From positions 1-64,000 of the forward strand of contig JAKOYD010000040.1 of NCBI GenBank assembly GCA_029780695.1: a DNA stretch of 64,000 nucleotides, read 5' to 3'. This DNA is from Pseudomonadota bacterium (GTDB lineage Bacteria > Pseudomonadota > Gammaproteobacteria > Burkholderiales > Burkholderiaceae_C). Positions 9,167 through 17,447 of the stretch are shown here, piece by piece (the stretch's first letter is position 1; every line of letters begins with the position of its first letter). The notes beneath the pieces are model-generated. The model did not search any database. It worked only from the letters and a program-made list of their open reading frames with translations, and was not told the origin of the DNA. The position numbers and the translations under genes are program-made.

Positions 9167-10478
9167 CACTACTGTCCGGGGAATTTTTTGCTGCCTGCAG
9201 CTAAGTTGTTGCGCTGCTTGGCGTAAGGGGCTATACCCCGAGCGCCAACTCAATTTCCGCCAAGAAAGCGCAACGTGTTCAGCATAAGCCGGATTCACCA
9301 ACTCATCCAGCCCATCTCGCGCGGGCAGTTCGATCGCCGCGTAAGCGAGCTTTGCGCCGATCGCTACGTCAAGCGATTTGGCCGCTGGGACCAACTCGTC
9401 GTCATGCTCTACGCGCAGCTGAGCGGCAGCAGCAGCCTGCGCCAAGTGCAGACCGGCTTCAACGCCCAGCGCGCGCACCACTATCACCTGTGCACATCCG
9501 AAGTGCAGCGCACCACGTTGGCCGATGCCAATGCCCGGCGCTCGCCCGAGATATTTGCCGATCTGGCGCGCACCCTCATGGCCCAGGTGGGCGGCAGCAC
9601 GCGTCGCTCATGCACGCAGTTGCTCTACCTGCTCGATTCGAGCTGCATCAGCCTCAAGGGCCCAGGCTTCGATGTCTGGACACAAGCTACGCGCACGCGC
9701 AACACCCAGGGCATCAAGCTGCACCTGCTGCTCAATGCCCATTCCCAGAGCGTGCACTGGCTCGATATGACAGCGCCCAACGTCAACGACTGCACCCAGG
9801 CGCTGCAGCTGCCCATCGAGGCAGGCGCCACCTACGTCTTTGACAAGGGCTACTGTGACTACCACTGGTGGGCGCAACTGCATGAGAAAGAGGCGCTGTT
9901 TGTCACGCGCTTCAAGCGCAATGCGGCGCTGGAGGTGATCGAGAAGCTGCCACTCACGGAGCCAGCGGCCGATGATGATGCGCCCCCGATCCTCAGCGAT
10001 GAGCGGGTGCAGCTGGCGCATGGCCACAGCCGGGGCGGGCGCCGCCCGCACCCCAAGCTGGTGCTGCGGCGCATCGAGCTGGCGCGCCCGGGCCGGGCGC
10101 CGCTGGTGCTGGCCAGCAATGACTTCACGCGCTCAGCGGGCGAGATTGCGGGGCTGTATCGCCAGCGATGGCAGGTGGAGCTGTACTTCAAGTGGATCAA
10201 GCAGCACCTGAACATCAAGCGATTTCTGGGGCGAAGCCAGAACGCGGTCAGAACGCAGATTCTGGTGGCGCTGATTGCGCACTTGTTGCTGGCGCTGTAT
10301 CGGCTGGCGCACGGGCTGAAGGTGTCGCTGTGGGAGCTGCTGTGCGAGGTGCGCGCGACGCTGTTTCAGCGGCCGCGGGCCGAAGCAGCGGCGTATGAGC
10401 GAAGGCGCCGCTATCGACAACAAATGGCCGGCCTGCAGCCGAGGTTGTTCGGATGAAAATGTTTACCGGACAGTAGTG
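9167..10478 (+). mobile_element. Complete IS4-family insertion sequence (about 1.31 kb)
   Basis: Ends are the inverted repeat CACTACTGTCCGG (left, 9167-9179) and CCGGACAGTAGTG (right, 10466-10478): 13 perfect bases, followed by weaker similarity. One intact transposase gene fills the element. The flanks are half-palindromes in opposite orientation, so the inverted symmetry continues outward through the flanking ATTCCCGCG(A/C)AGGCG. I cannot find the 9-12-bp direct target duplication usual for this family. Confidence 0.9.
9275..10456 (+). CDS. IS4 family DDE transposase
   Basis: This 393-residue transposase is intact. The DDE catalytic residues can be placed as D121 (in YLLDSSCI), D190 (in VFDKGYCDY) and E302. 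E302 lies in YRQRWQVELYFKWIK, an exact fit to the IS4 signature Y-x2-R-x3-E-x6-K. The N-terminal region (SRIHQLIQPISRGQFDRRV) resembles the DUF4372 domain found in one IS4 subgroup. The start is GTG 9275, near the left end. With no frameshift or internal stop the element is probably still capable of moving or only recently arrived. Confidence 0.94.
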   Translation: MFSISRIHQLIQPISRGQFDRRVSELCADRYVKRFGRWDQLVVMLYAQLSGSSSLRQVQTGFNAQRAHHYHLCTSEVQRTTLADANARRSPEIFADLARTLMAQVGGSTRRSCTQLLYLLDSSCISLKGPGFDVWTQATRTRNTQGIKLHLLLNAHSQSVHWLDMTAPNVNDCTQALQLPIEAGATYVFDKGYCDYHWWAQLHEKEALFVTRFKRNAALEVIEKLPLTEPAADDDAPPILSDERVQLAHGHSRGGRRPHPKLVLRRIELARPGRAPLVLASNDFTRSAGEIAGLYRQRWQVELYFKWIKQHLNIKRFLGRSQNAVRTQILVALIAHLLLALYRLAHGLKVSLWELLCEVRATLFQRPRAEAAAYERRRRYRQQMAGLQPRLFG

Positions 10479-10495
10479 CGCCTGCGCGGGAATGA
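10479..10495 (-). repeat. Right half of a dRS3-like palindrome beside the IS
   Basis: CGCCTGCGCGGGAATGA is the reverse-strand counterpart of the left flank, cut at the same point of the ATTCCC-N8-GGGAAT unit. Confidence 0.8.
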
Positions 10496-10588
10496 CCGCG
10501 GGATGGAGCCAGGCACGGATCGAACCGCGTACGCGGTACCGGCCTGACCCACGGTGGCAAGCGCCACTCGACGCCTGTCACGTCAAAC

Positions 10589-12298
10589 TCAGCCCTTCAG
10601 CCCCGGAAAATCTTCCTCGAAAAATTCCATCTCCGCCCGCCCCTGCGCGCCCCCGCCGCGTTCGGTTTCGGCGCGGCGCATCTGCACGCGGCGGATCTTG
10701 CCGCTGATGGTCTTGGGCAGTTCGGTCACGAACTGGATGCGGCGCACGCGCTTGTACGGCGCCAGGCGCTCGCGCGAGAAGGCGAAGATTTCTTGCGCCA
10801 GTGCCGCGTCTGGATGCTGGCCGGGCCGCAGGGTGATGAAGGCCTTGGGCACGGCCAGCCGCACCGGGTCGGGGCTGGGGACGATGGCGACTTCGGTGAC
10901 GGACGGGTGTTCGATCAGCACGCTTTCCAGCTCGAACGGGCTGATGCGGTAGTCGCTGGCCTTGAACACGTCGTCGGCGCGGCCGACGAAGGTGATGTAG
11001 CCGTCGGCGTCGCGCGTGGCGGTGTCGCCGGTGCGGTAGCAGCCCTGGCGCATCACGTCGGCGGTTTTTTCGGCGCTGTCTTCGTAGCACACCATCAGGC
11101 CCAGCGGGCGCACGGCCAGGTTCAGCACCACCTCGCCTTCGGCGGCGGGGTTGTCATCGACGTCGAGCAGCACCACCTCGTAGCCGGGCAGCGGCCGGCC
11201 CATGCTGCCGGGCTTGACGGGCTGGCCGGGCGGGTTGCCGATCTGTGCGGTGGTTTCGGTCTGGCCGAAACCGTCGCGCAGCGTCAGTCCCCACGCGGCC
11301 TGCACCTGGTCGATGATTTCGGGGTTGAGCGGCTCGCCCGCGCCGATGAGTTCGCGCAGGTTGAGCCGGCCCTTCCACGCGGCCAGGTCTTCCTGGATCA
11401 TCATGCGCCACACGGTGGGCGGCGCGCACAGGCTGGTGACCTGGTGCTGCTGCAACACCTGCAGCAGTGCCGGCGCCGAAAAGCGCGCGTAATTGAAGAT
11501 GAACACCGTGGCGCCGGCGTTCCAGGGCGCGAAGAAGCAGCTCCACGCATGCTTGGCCCAGCCGGGCGACGAGATGTTGAGGTGCACGTCGCCGGGCAGC
11601 AGGCCGATCCAGTACATGGTCGACAAATGGCCAACCGGATAGCTCTGGTGCGTGTGCAGCACCAGCTTGGGCTTGGACGTGGTGCCGCTGGTGAAGTACA
11701 GCAGCAGCGGGTCGGTGGCCTGCGTGGGCGCGTCGGGCGTGTACGCGGTCGGCGCACTGCCGCTGTCGGCAAAGTTCAGCCAGCCCGGCACCGGGGCGCC
11801 GACGGCGATGCGCGTGTAGCGGCCCGGCAGATCGGCAAACTTGCCCGCCTGGTCGCTGGCGACGGCCACGTGGCGCACCTTGCCGCGGTCCAGCCGGTCC
11901 TGCAGGTCGTCGGGCGTCAGCAGCATGGTGGCGGGGATCATCACCGCGCCCAGCTTGATGCAGGCCAGCATCAGTTCCCACAGCGCGAGTTCGTTGCCCA
12001 GCATCAGCAGCACGCGGTCGCCGCGCTTCACGCCCTGGGCGCGCAGCCAGTTGGCGACCTGGTCGGAGCGCTCGGCCATCTGCGCAAAGCTGCGGCGCAC
12101 CTCGCCACCGCCTTCGTCCACGATGTGCAGGGCCGTGGCGTCGTTGCCGCGCGCCATGGGGTCGAAGTGGTCCAGCGCCCAGTTGAACTGCGACAGCACC
12201 GGCCAACGGAAGTCGCGGTAGGCCGTGGGGTAATCGGTGCGGTGGGCGAGCAAAAAGTCGCGTGCCCGCGTGAAAGCGGGGGAGCCGGTTGCGGCCAT
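10589..12298 (-). CDS. Medium-chain-type acyl-CoA synthetase (AMP-binding)
   Basis: Adenylate-forming enzyme that activates a carboxylic acid with ATP and joins it to CoA. The 569-residue protein has the P-loop-like LLYFTSGTTSKPKLVLH (about residue 203), the DGFGQTETT motif, the YRTGDTATRDADGYITFVGR hinge region, and the C-terminal catalytic lysine in PKTISGKIRRV. Overall it looks like the acyl-CoA synthetase medium-chain (MACS) group, whose members take medium-chain or branched acids; the exact substrate is open. It is a single-gene unit on the minus strand, downstream of the IS and with no neighbouring beta-oxidation genes. Confidence 0.9.
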   Translation of the reverse strand: MAATGSPAFTRARDFLLAHRTDYPTAYRDFRWPVLSQFNWALDHFDPMARGNDATALHIVDEGGGEVRRSFAQMAERSDQVANWLRAQGVKRGDRVLLMLGNELALWELMLACIKLGAVMIPATMLLTPDDLQDRLDRGKVRHVAVASDQAGKFADLPGRYTRIAVGAPVPGWLNFADSGSAPTAYTPDAPTQATDPLLLYFTSGTTSKPKLVLHTHQSYPVGHLSTMYWIGLLPGDVHLNISSPGWAKHAWSCFFAPWNAGATVFIFNYARFSAPALLQVLQQHQVTSLCAPPTVWRMMIQEDLAAWKGRLNLRELIGAGEPLNPEIIDQVQAAWGLTLRDGFGQTETTAQIGNPPGQPVKPGSMGRPLPGYEVVLLDVDDNPAAEGEVVLNLAVRPLGLMVCYEDSAEKTADVMRQGCYRTGDTATRDADGYITFVGRADDVFKASDYRISPFELESVLIEHPSVTEVAIVPSPDPVRLAVPKAFITLRPGQHPDAALAQEIFAFSRERLAPYKRVRRIQFVTELPKTISGKIRRVQMRRAETERGGGAQGRAEMEFFEEDFPGLKG

Positions 12299-12402
12299 GG
12301 GTGTCTGTCTCCGTCTGTTATGTCACTGCCGACGGCGACGATGGCCTGCCGCGCGGAAGCGGGCCACATCTTAGCGCGCGGCGTTCACGGCACCAGATGA
12401 CC

Positions 12403-12462
12403 ATTAAAAAACGCCGCTGGCGCTTTCTGCACCAGCGGCGTTTGCTATAAAAACAGGAGAAC
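12403..12462 (+). repeat. Dispersed hairpin repeat, copy 5
   Basis: GCCGCTGGCGCTTTCTGCAC, GCGGCG, then TTTGCTATAAAAACAGGAG. This copy has a perfect 11-bp stem and doubles as the terminator of the neighbouring minus-strand gene. Confidence 0.8.
12405..12442 (-). terminator. Rho-independent terminator formed by a repeat copy
   Basis: An 11-bp perfect stem (12410-12420 with 12432-12442) is followed on the minus strand by a T run (plus-strand A run 12405-12410), 26 bases after the stop of the small membrane protein gene. Confidence 0.8.
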
Positions 12463-12467
12463 TGGCG

Positions 12468-12887
12468 TCAGCGCGATGGCGCGGCCGGGCTGTCGGACGG
12501 CACGGGGCGCACGTCGCGCCAGGCCACGTCGACCACGGGCGACTGCTCGCTGGCGGCGCCCGTGGCGCTGGCGGCATCGGCACGTGGCGTGGCGGTTTCG
12601 GTGCGCTGGGGCCAGCGCGCGCCCATCTGGCGCGTCATTTCGCGGTAGCGGCGCCACAGCAGCGTGACGGCCGCCGGCTTGCCGGTGAACACCGAAGCCA
12701 CCAGGCTGACCACCACCATCACCGCCAGCCAGACCAGCAGGCTGACGGCAAACACCGCGCCCATGGCGGCCAGCGTCAGCCACACCAGCGCGCCCAACAC
12801 GCGCGCGACCAGACCGTCGGCGCCGCTGGCGACGGGGTGGGGAGGCGGCAGTGGGCGGTAAGACATTCCGTTCATGTTCCCGTTCAT
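12468..12887 (-). CDS. Small two-helix membrane protein, unknown function
   Basis: A 139-residue protein with a proline-rich N-terminus, a long hydrophobic region (about residues 30-68) that can form two membrane helices, and a polar C-terminal tail rich in Ala, Ser, Pro and Arg. Three candidate ATGs lie within eight codons; I use the first (12887), but the third (MSYRPLPP) is equally plausible. No recognised domain. It follows nagZ on the same strand by 61 bp and ends at a strong terminator, so it is probably the last gene of the nagZ transcript. Function is not inferable. Confidence 0.65.
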   Translation of the reverse strand: MNGNMNGMSYRPLPPPHPVASGADGLVARVLGALVWLTLAAMGAVFAVSLLVWLAVMVVVSLVASVFTGKPAAVTLLWRRYREMTRQMGARWPQRTETATPRADAASATGAASEQSPVVDVAWRDVRPVPSDSPAAPSR

Positions 12888-12948
12888 GTTCCGTCAGATG
12901 GCGTGGAGCGGCGAAAGTTCAAGTCGGTGACCGCCGCACACGCGCCGG

Positions 12949-14004
12949 TCAGGGCACCAGCGCCAGCGCGCGCAGGTAATCGGGCGAGCGCATGAGCGTA
13001 TCCCAATCCGGCGCGTCGTGCGCGGGCAGCAGCGCCAGGCGCCGTGCCTCGCTGGCGGCGGCGGGCGTCCAGGCGCCGGTGACCTGCGCGCGCGCCAGCG
13101 CCTCGATGGCGTCGTCGAGCACGCGCCCGCCATCGAGCGACTGGTTGCACACCAGCGCCACGTCGCAGCCCGCGCCCAGCGCGGCCAGCACGGCTTCGTC
13201 CAGCCCGACGGTGCGGCCTTCGATGTGGCGCGCCGCCGCCATGCTCAGGTCGTCGGTGAACACCGCGCCGCCAAAACCGAGGCGGCCACGCAGCACCGCC
13301 TGCAGCCAGCGCGCCGAATAACCCGCGGGCCGCGCATCGACCTTGGGGTAAACCACGTGCGCCACCATCACCGCGTCCATCACGGTGCCCAGCCAGCCGT
13401 AGGGCGCGGCGTCGTCGGCCAGAATCGTCTTGAGCCCCCGCGCATCGCGCGGCAGGTGGGTGTGCGAATCGGCGGCGACAAAGCCGTGCCCCGGAAAGTG
13501 CTTGCCGCAGTTGCGCATGCCGGCACGCAGCAGCCCCTGCATCACGCACCGCGCCAGCACCGCCACCACGCGCGGGTCGGCATGAAAGGCGCGGTCGCCG
13601 ATGACGGTGCTGGGGCCCCAGTCCAGGTCCAGCACCGGGGTAAAGCTGAAGTCGACCCCGCAGGCGCGCAGTTCGGCGCCCAGCACGTAGCCGCAGGCGC
13701 TGGCGGCCTCCTGCGCGCGCATGGCGTCCTGCATCCACAGCGCGCCCAGCGCGCGCATCGGCGGCAGGTGCGTGAAGCCGTCGGTGCGAAAGCGCTGCAC
13801 GCGCCCACCTTCATGGTCGACGCAGATCAGCAGGTCGGGCCGCAGCCGCTTGATGTCGGCGCACAGCGCCGTCAGCTGCTCGCGGTGGTGCCAGTTGCGC
13901 CCGAACAGCGTCAGGCCGCCGACCAGCGGATGCGCCAGGCGCCGGCGGTCGTCGTCGGTCAGCGCGGTGCCGGCAATGTCGATGAAAAGGGGGGCGTGCT
14001 GCAT
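12949..14004 (-). CDS. nagZ: Beta-N-acetylhexosaminidase NagZ
   Basis: Family GH3 cytoplasmic enzyme that removes GlcNAc from anhydro-muropeptides in cell-wall recycling. The 351-residue protein has the NagZ hallmark KHFPGHG at about residues 168-174, DHEGGRVQRF, and FTDDLSM with the catalytic nucleophile Asp. I start it at ATG 14004 (MQHAPLFIDIAG), as the family begins just before the FIDIAG strand; a further in-frame upstream start would add 23 unrelated residues encoded by a dispersed repeat copy. It lies downstream of acpS, in the conserved recO-pdxJ-acpS-nagZ order. Confidence 0.96.
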   Translation of the reverse strand: MQHAPLFIDIAGTALTDDDRRRLAHPLVGGLTLFGRNWHHREQLTALCADIKRLRPDLLICVDHEGGRVQRFRTDGFTHLPPMRALGALWMQDAMRAQEAASACGYVLGAELRACGVDFSFTPVLDLDWGPSTVIGDRAFHADPRVVAVLARCVMQGLLRAGMRNCGKHFPGHGFVAADSHTHLPRDARGLKTILADDAAPYGWLGTVMDAVMVAHVVYPKVDARPAGYSARWLQAVLRGRLGFGGAVFTDDLSMAAARHIEGRTVGLDEAVLAALGAGCDVALVCNQSLDGGRVLDDAIEALARAQVTGAWTPAAASEARRLALLPAHDAPDWDTLMRSPDYLRALALVP

Positions 14005-14012
14005 GTCAAAAA

Positions 14013-14072
14013 ACGGTAAAACTATGATTTTAGTAGCTAGATGCGCTGATGGATCAAGCGCCGGCGGCATCA
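14013..14072 (-). repeat. Dispersed hairpin repeat, copy 6 (reverse orientation)
   Basis: Read on the minus strand: GATGCCGCCGGCGCTTGATC, CATCAGCGCATC, then TAGCTACTAAAATCATAG. It fills the acpS-nagZ gap, and the acpS stop codon TGA (14070-14072) lies on its edge. Confidence 0.75.
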
Positions 14073-14477
14073 ATCATGCATGGGTGGCCACCTCTCCACC
14101 ACACAGAAACTGGCCGCGTATTCACTCTCGTCCGTCACGGTGATGTGCGCCGTCAGGCCCTGCGCGTCAAACCAGTCCTTCAGTCCGCCGTGCAGCACGA
14201 TCATCGGCTCGCCGCTGGGGCGGTTGGCGATTTCGCACAGGCGCCAGTGCATCGGCAGGCGCATGCCCAGGCCGATGGCTTTGCTGAACGCTTCCTTGGC
14301 GGAAAAGCGCGTGGCCAGGTAGCGCACGCCGCGTTCGGGCCAGCGGCTGCTGCGGCGGCGCCAGACGGCGAGTTCGCCCTCGCTCAGGATCTTCTGCGCG
14401 AAGCGATCACCGTGCCGCTCCAGGCTGGCGCGGATGCGGCGGATGTCGCAGATGTCGGTGCCGATGCCGTGGATCAT
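14070..14477 (-). CDS. acpS: Holo-[acyl-carrier-protein] synthase
   Basis: Transfers 4'-phosphopantetheine from CoA to apo-ACP, activating the AcpP encoded at 30.7 kb in this window. The 135-residue protein has the N-terminal [11 protein letters not shown] motif (metal-binding Asp) and the [12 protein letters not shown] motif with its conserved Glu and Lys, both diagnostic of AcpS. ATG at 14477. In related genomes acpS directly follows pdxJ; here an MmeI-like restriction gene separates them. It probably shares a transcript with nagZ downstream. Confidence 0.96.
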   Translation of the reverse strand: MIHGIGTDICDIRRIRASLERHGDRFAQKILSEGELAVWRRRSSRWPERGVRYLATRFSAKEAFSKAIGLGMRLPMHWRLCEIANRPSGEPMIVLHGGLKDWFDAQGLTAHITVTDESEYAASFCVVERWPPMHD

Positions 14478-14483
14478 GGGTTA

Positions 14484-14540
14484 ATGCCAAAAATGCCGCT
14501 TGCGCAAGCCCAGCAAGCGCCAGCAGCTATGAATTCAGGA
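14484..14540 (+). repeat. Dispersed hairpin repeat, copy 7 (left of the restriction gene)
   Basis: CCGCTTGCGCAAGCCCAGCA, AGCGCCAGCAGCTATG, AATTCAGGAG. The TGA stop of the MmeI-like gene (14535-14537) lies inside this copy. It is in the same orientation as the copy on the other side of that gene. Confidence 0.8.
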
Positions 14541-17384
14541 GTTTGGCGCGCCCGCTGCGACACCTGCGCGCCGGCTGCGGCGTGGCGCGGGCGCTGCCGC
14601 ATCCAGCGGCGCGGCAAGTTGCTGGTACCGCTTGAACAAAAACGCCACGCGACTGGCGTCGTCCTTGCCGCCTTTGTAGCCGTAGGCGGCGTCGACGGCG
14701 CGGTCGAGGGCGGCGTGGGCTTTGGTCAGGCTGGCGGGCATGGTGTCCGGGTTGTAGAGCTGCGCCAGCGTGCTGTCCGAAAAAGATGCCCTGGCGTCGA
14801 GCACGGTTTGCGCAGCGGCTTCAATGAGGCTGCGCTGATGATCGGAAGCATCCTGCGGCCACGGGAAGTTGTTGTAGACGATGTGAATCGAGTAGCGGTA
14901 ATCACTTTTCAGGCGCCCCGCAACGGTGCGCATCCAGGCATTGTGAAAACTGCTGGAAACGATGCCGAAGTGAACCAACGTCGCGTTCGGGACTGTTCTT
15001 AACAAGTTGCTTGCCAAGATGGCTGGCTTCAAAAAGCCAATCGGAATAAAGCGCCGTCTCTCCGAGGAAACTTCCGGCACCGCCAAGTAGTTGCCTCGGG
15101 GCATGAACTCCACATGAAAACGCCTCGGCGTGGCCGCAATCGCGCGCGTCGGCGCACTCTTGCTGGCGGCGCGGAATTTGCGCACGGCCTCTGCCCGCTT
15201 GCGGCACTCGGGCAGCGCGGCCAGTTCGGCCGGGCTGGCATCGCCCAACCACAGGCACCAACGTTCGATGCCGTTCAAAAACTCCTCGGCACCCAACCAG
15301 CGCCGAAAGTACGGGCGGCTACCCGGCTCTGCCTTGATGAAGGCAGCCTTTTCGTCGGGCGTGAACAGGTAATTGCCGTCATCAATGGGCTTGTTGCCGA
15401 TGCCCATGGGCGGCACATCGCACATCGGCTGCCCACGGCGCGCCAACACGGCGTCTGGCCCGTCGACCAGATACGGATTGATGCGACCCACTTCCAACCG
15501 TTGCCCTTCGGCGGCCTTGATATTGGCGCTGTAGTCAAAAATTATCGGCTGGTCGGCCGGCTGCCGACCGTAGCCAACGATGATGCAATGCACCGCCGCC
15601 ACGCCGCGCCCTTCGTTGCTCCACTGAAAGGTGCGGTGCGCAAAGTGCAGGTGCAGCCCCTGCGCCAACATGTGCGGCCACAGCACACCCACCTGCTCCC
15701 CCTGACAAATGCTGTTGGTGGACACCAGTGCCGTGCGCACCTGTTGGCCCGCTTGCATGTAGGCGGCGGCCTTGACGTGCCAGCAAGCTACAAAGTCCAG
15801 CAAACCATGGTGAGGGATGTGGCCCATGACATGCGCTGCGTCGGACCGCTGCTCATCGTTCTGATACTTGGCGCCCACAAACGGCGGATTGCCCACCACG
15901 TAGCTGCATTGCTCCGGCGGCAGCACGTCGGCCCAGTCGGTGCGCAGGGCGTTGCCGTTTCGGATGGTGGCGCTGTGCGTCAAAGGAATGCTGGGGCGCG
16001 TGGTGCCAAAGCGCTGGGCAGACTCCAGGTTCATCTGGTGGTCGGTGATCCACATGGCGACCTGGGCAATGTGGGCGGCTGAGGGGTCGATCTCGATGCC
16101 GTAGAACTGGCTGACGCGCACGCGGCTCAAATCTCCAATGTCGAAGAAGCCGCCTTTTTGGCCCGCTTTGATGGCTTTGCGGCGCAGATCGTCCTTGTGA
16201 AGCTCGTCAATCAAGTCCATCTCCAGCCGGCGCAACTCTCGATAGGCGATGACGAGAAAGTTGCCGCAGCCGCACGCGGGGTCGAGCACGGTGATGGCGG
16301 GCAGGCGGTCGTACAGCGCCTGCAGCTTGGCGCGCGTGCGGCCGGCGGCCTTGAATTCAGCGCGCAAGCCGTCCATGAACAGCGGGTTGATGGCGCGCAG
16401 GATGTTGCGCTCGGACGTGTAGTGGGCGCCCAGCTCGCGCCGGCTGGCGGTACGGCTCAAATCAGGTTCGTGCTGCTCGAGAACGCCCTGGAACATGGCA
16501 CCGAAGATGGCCGGCGAAATGGCCGACCAGTCGAGCCGCACGCACTGGAGCAACAGCGCGCGCAATTTGCCGTCGAACGCCGGAATGCGGGTGCGCTCGG
16601 CAAACAGTTCGCCGTTGACGTAGGCGAAGGCGGCCAGGGCCTCGTCGAGCAAGGGGCTGCGCTGGCCCTCGGGTGTGTTGAGCACCTCGAACAGTTCGGC
16701 CAATTGCGGGCCGAGGTCTTTGCCATCGTCGCGCGTGGCTTCGACCAGGCGGCGGAAGACGCCGTTGTCGCCAAAAATGGCGGTGTCGTCGGCGAACAGG
16801 CAGAACAGCAGGCGCGTGAGGAAGACTTCAAGATCGCGCCCGGTGAAGCGGCTTTGCAGCAGCGCCTCGTGCAGCCGGGCCATTTGTTCGGCGGCGCGGC
16901 GGTCGGCTTCGGTTTCCTCGGTGATGACGGGGGGTGCATCGTCAACCAGGAAGCGGAACGCGTCGGCGCGCTTGGGCAGGTCGGCCAGCGCGCAGGTGAA
17001 CTGTGCGTCCTGCGCAAGATCGAACAGCGCAAATCGCGCGAAGTCGTGCAGCAGCACAAAGCGGGGTTGCTGCTCGGGCGGGCAGCCCCAACGGTATTCC
17101 TCGGCCTGCCGGCGGGCTTTTTTCAGGTCTTTGCCCAGGCTTTTGCCTTCGATGATGAGCTTGCCGGGGATGAAGCCATCCATGTAGCCGGTGCTGCCGT
17201 CTTGCCGCTGGACAGGCTGCTGGCGGATGTATTGGTGCGGCTGGATGCCAAAGCACGCAAGGAATCCGCCGGTGAAAAGCTGCTCGTCGGCGTGTTCGCG
17301 CTCGGCGCCCGTCCACTGGTGCACGAATGCCGCGAGGCGGGTGCGCAGTTCGTTGGTGGTGAGTTGGGTCTTGCGGGTGGCCAT
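14535..17384 (-). CDS. MmeI-like type IIL restriction-modification enzyme (single polypeptide)
   Basis: A 949-residue fused endonuclease and DNA methyltransferase of the MmeI/type IIL group, a self-contained restriction system. The nuclease motif D-x9-E-x-K is intact as D69, E79, K81 (in MDGFIPGKLIIEGKS), matching the PD-ExK site of MmeI. A helical spacer follows. The methyltransferase has LGAHYTSE (318-325), SAM-binding DPACGCG (368-374) and catalytic NPPF (499-502, N6-adenine type). The target-recognition region is about residues 620-830. Length fits MmeI (about 920). Such enzymes methylate one strand and cut about 20 bases away; the target sequence cannot be read from here. It stands between pdxJ and acpS, normally adjacent, and is bracketed by two direct repeat copies, which suggests acquisition. 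Confidence 0.92.
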   Translation of the reverse strand: MATRKTQLTTNELRTRLAAFVHQWTGAEREHADEQLFTGGFLACFGIQPHQYIRQQPVQRQDGSTGYMDGFIPGKLIIEGKSLGKDLKKARRQAEEYRWGCPPEQQPRFVLLHDFARFALFDLAQDAQFTCALADLPKRADAFRFLVDDAPPVITEETEADRRAAEQMARLHEALLQSRFTGRDLEVFLTRLLFCLFADDTAIFGDNGVFRRLVEATRDDGKDLGPQLAELFEVLNTPEGQRSPLLDEALAAFAYVNGELFAERTRIPAFDGKLRALLLQCVRLDWSAISPAIFGAMFQGVLEQHEPDLSRTASRRELGAHYTSERNILRAINPLFMDGLRAEFKAAGRTRAKLQALYDRLPAITVLDPACGCGNFLVIAYRELRRLEMDLIDELHKDDLRRKAIKAGQKGGFFDIGDLSRVRVSQFYGIEIDPSAAHIAQVAMWITDHQMNLESAQRFGTTRPSIPLTHSATIRNGNALRTDWADVLPPEQCSYVVGNPPFVGAKYQNDEQRSDAAHVMGHIPHHGLLDFVACWHVKAAAYMQAGQQVRTALVSTNSICQGEQVGVLWPHMLAQGLHLHFAHRTFQWSNEGRGVAAVHCIIVGYGRQPADQPIIFDYSANIKAAEGQRLEVGRINPYLVDGPDAVLARRGQPMCDVPPMGIGNKPIDDGNYLFTPDEKAAFIKAEPGSRPYFRRWLGAEEFLNGIERWCLWLGDASPAELAALPECRKRAEAVRKFRAASKSAPTRAIAATPRRFHVEFMPRGNYLAVPEVSSERRRFIPIGFLKPAILASNLLRTVPNATLVHFGIVSSSFHNAWMRTVAGRLKSDYRYSIHIVYNNFPWPQDASDHQRSLIEAAAQTVLDARASFSDSTLAQLYNPDTMPASLTKAHAALDRAVDAAYGYKGGKDDASRVAFLFKRYQQLAAPLDAAAPAPRRSRRAGVAAGAPNS

Positions 17385-17396
17385 TTGAGGAGAATC

Positions 17397-17447
17397 GGGC
17401 GCTTGCGCTGGTCCAGATTGCGCAGGCAGCTATTATTTTTGAAGCGA
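17397..17447 (+). repeat. Dispersed hairpin repeat, copy 8 (right of the restriction gene)
   Basis: GCGCTTGCGCTGGTCCAGAT, TGCGCAGGCAGCTATTATTT, TTGAAGC. The copy overlaps the 3' end of pdxJ and supplies its TAA stop codon (17433-17435). Confidence 0.75.

Noticed and set aside
8993..9226. A 77-codon open frame starting in the yebC stop and running into the IS
   Set aside because: It crosses the IS left end, has no domain and no ribosome-binding site of its own; best explained as chance in GC-rich DNA.
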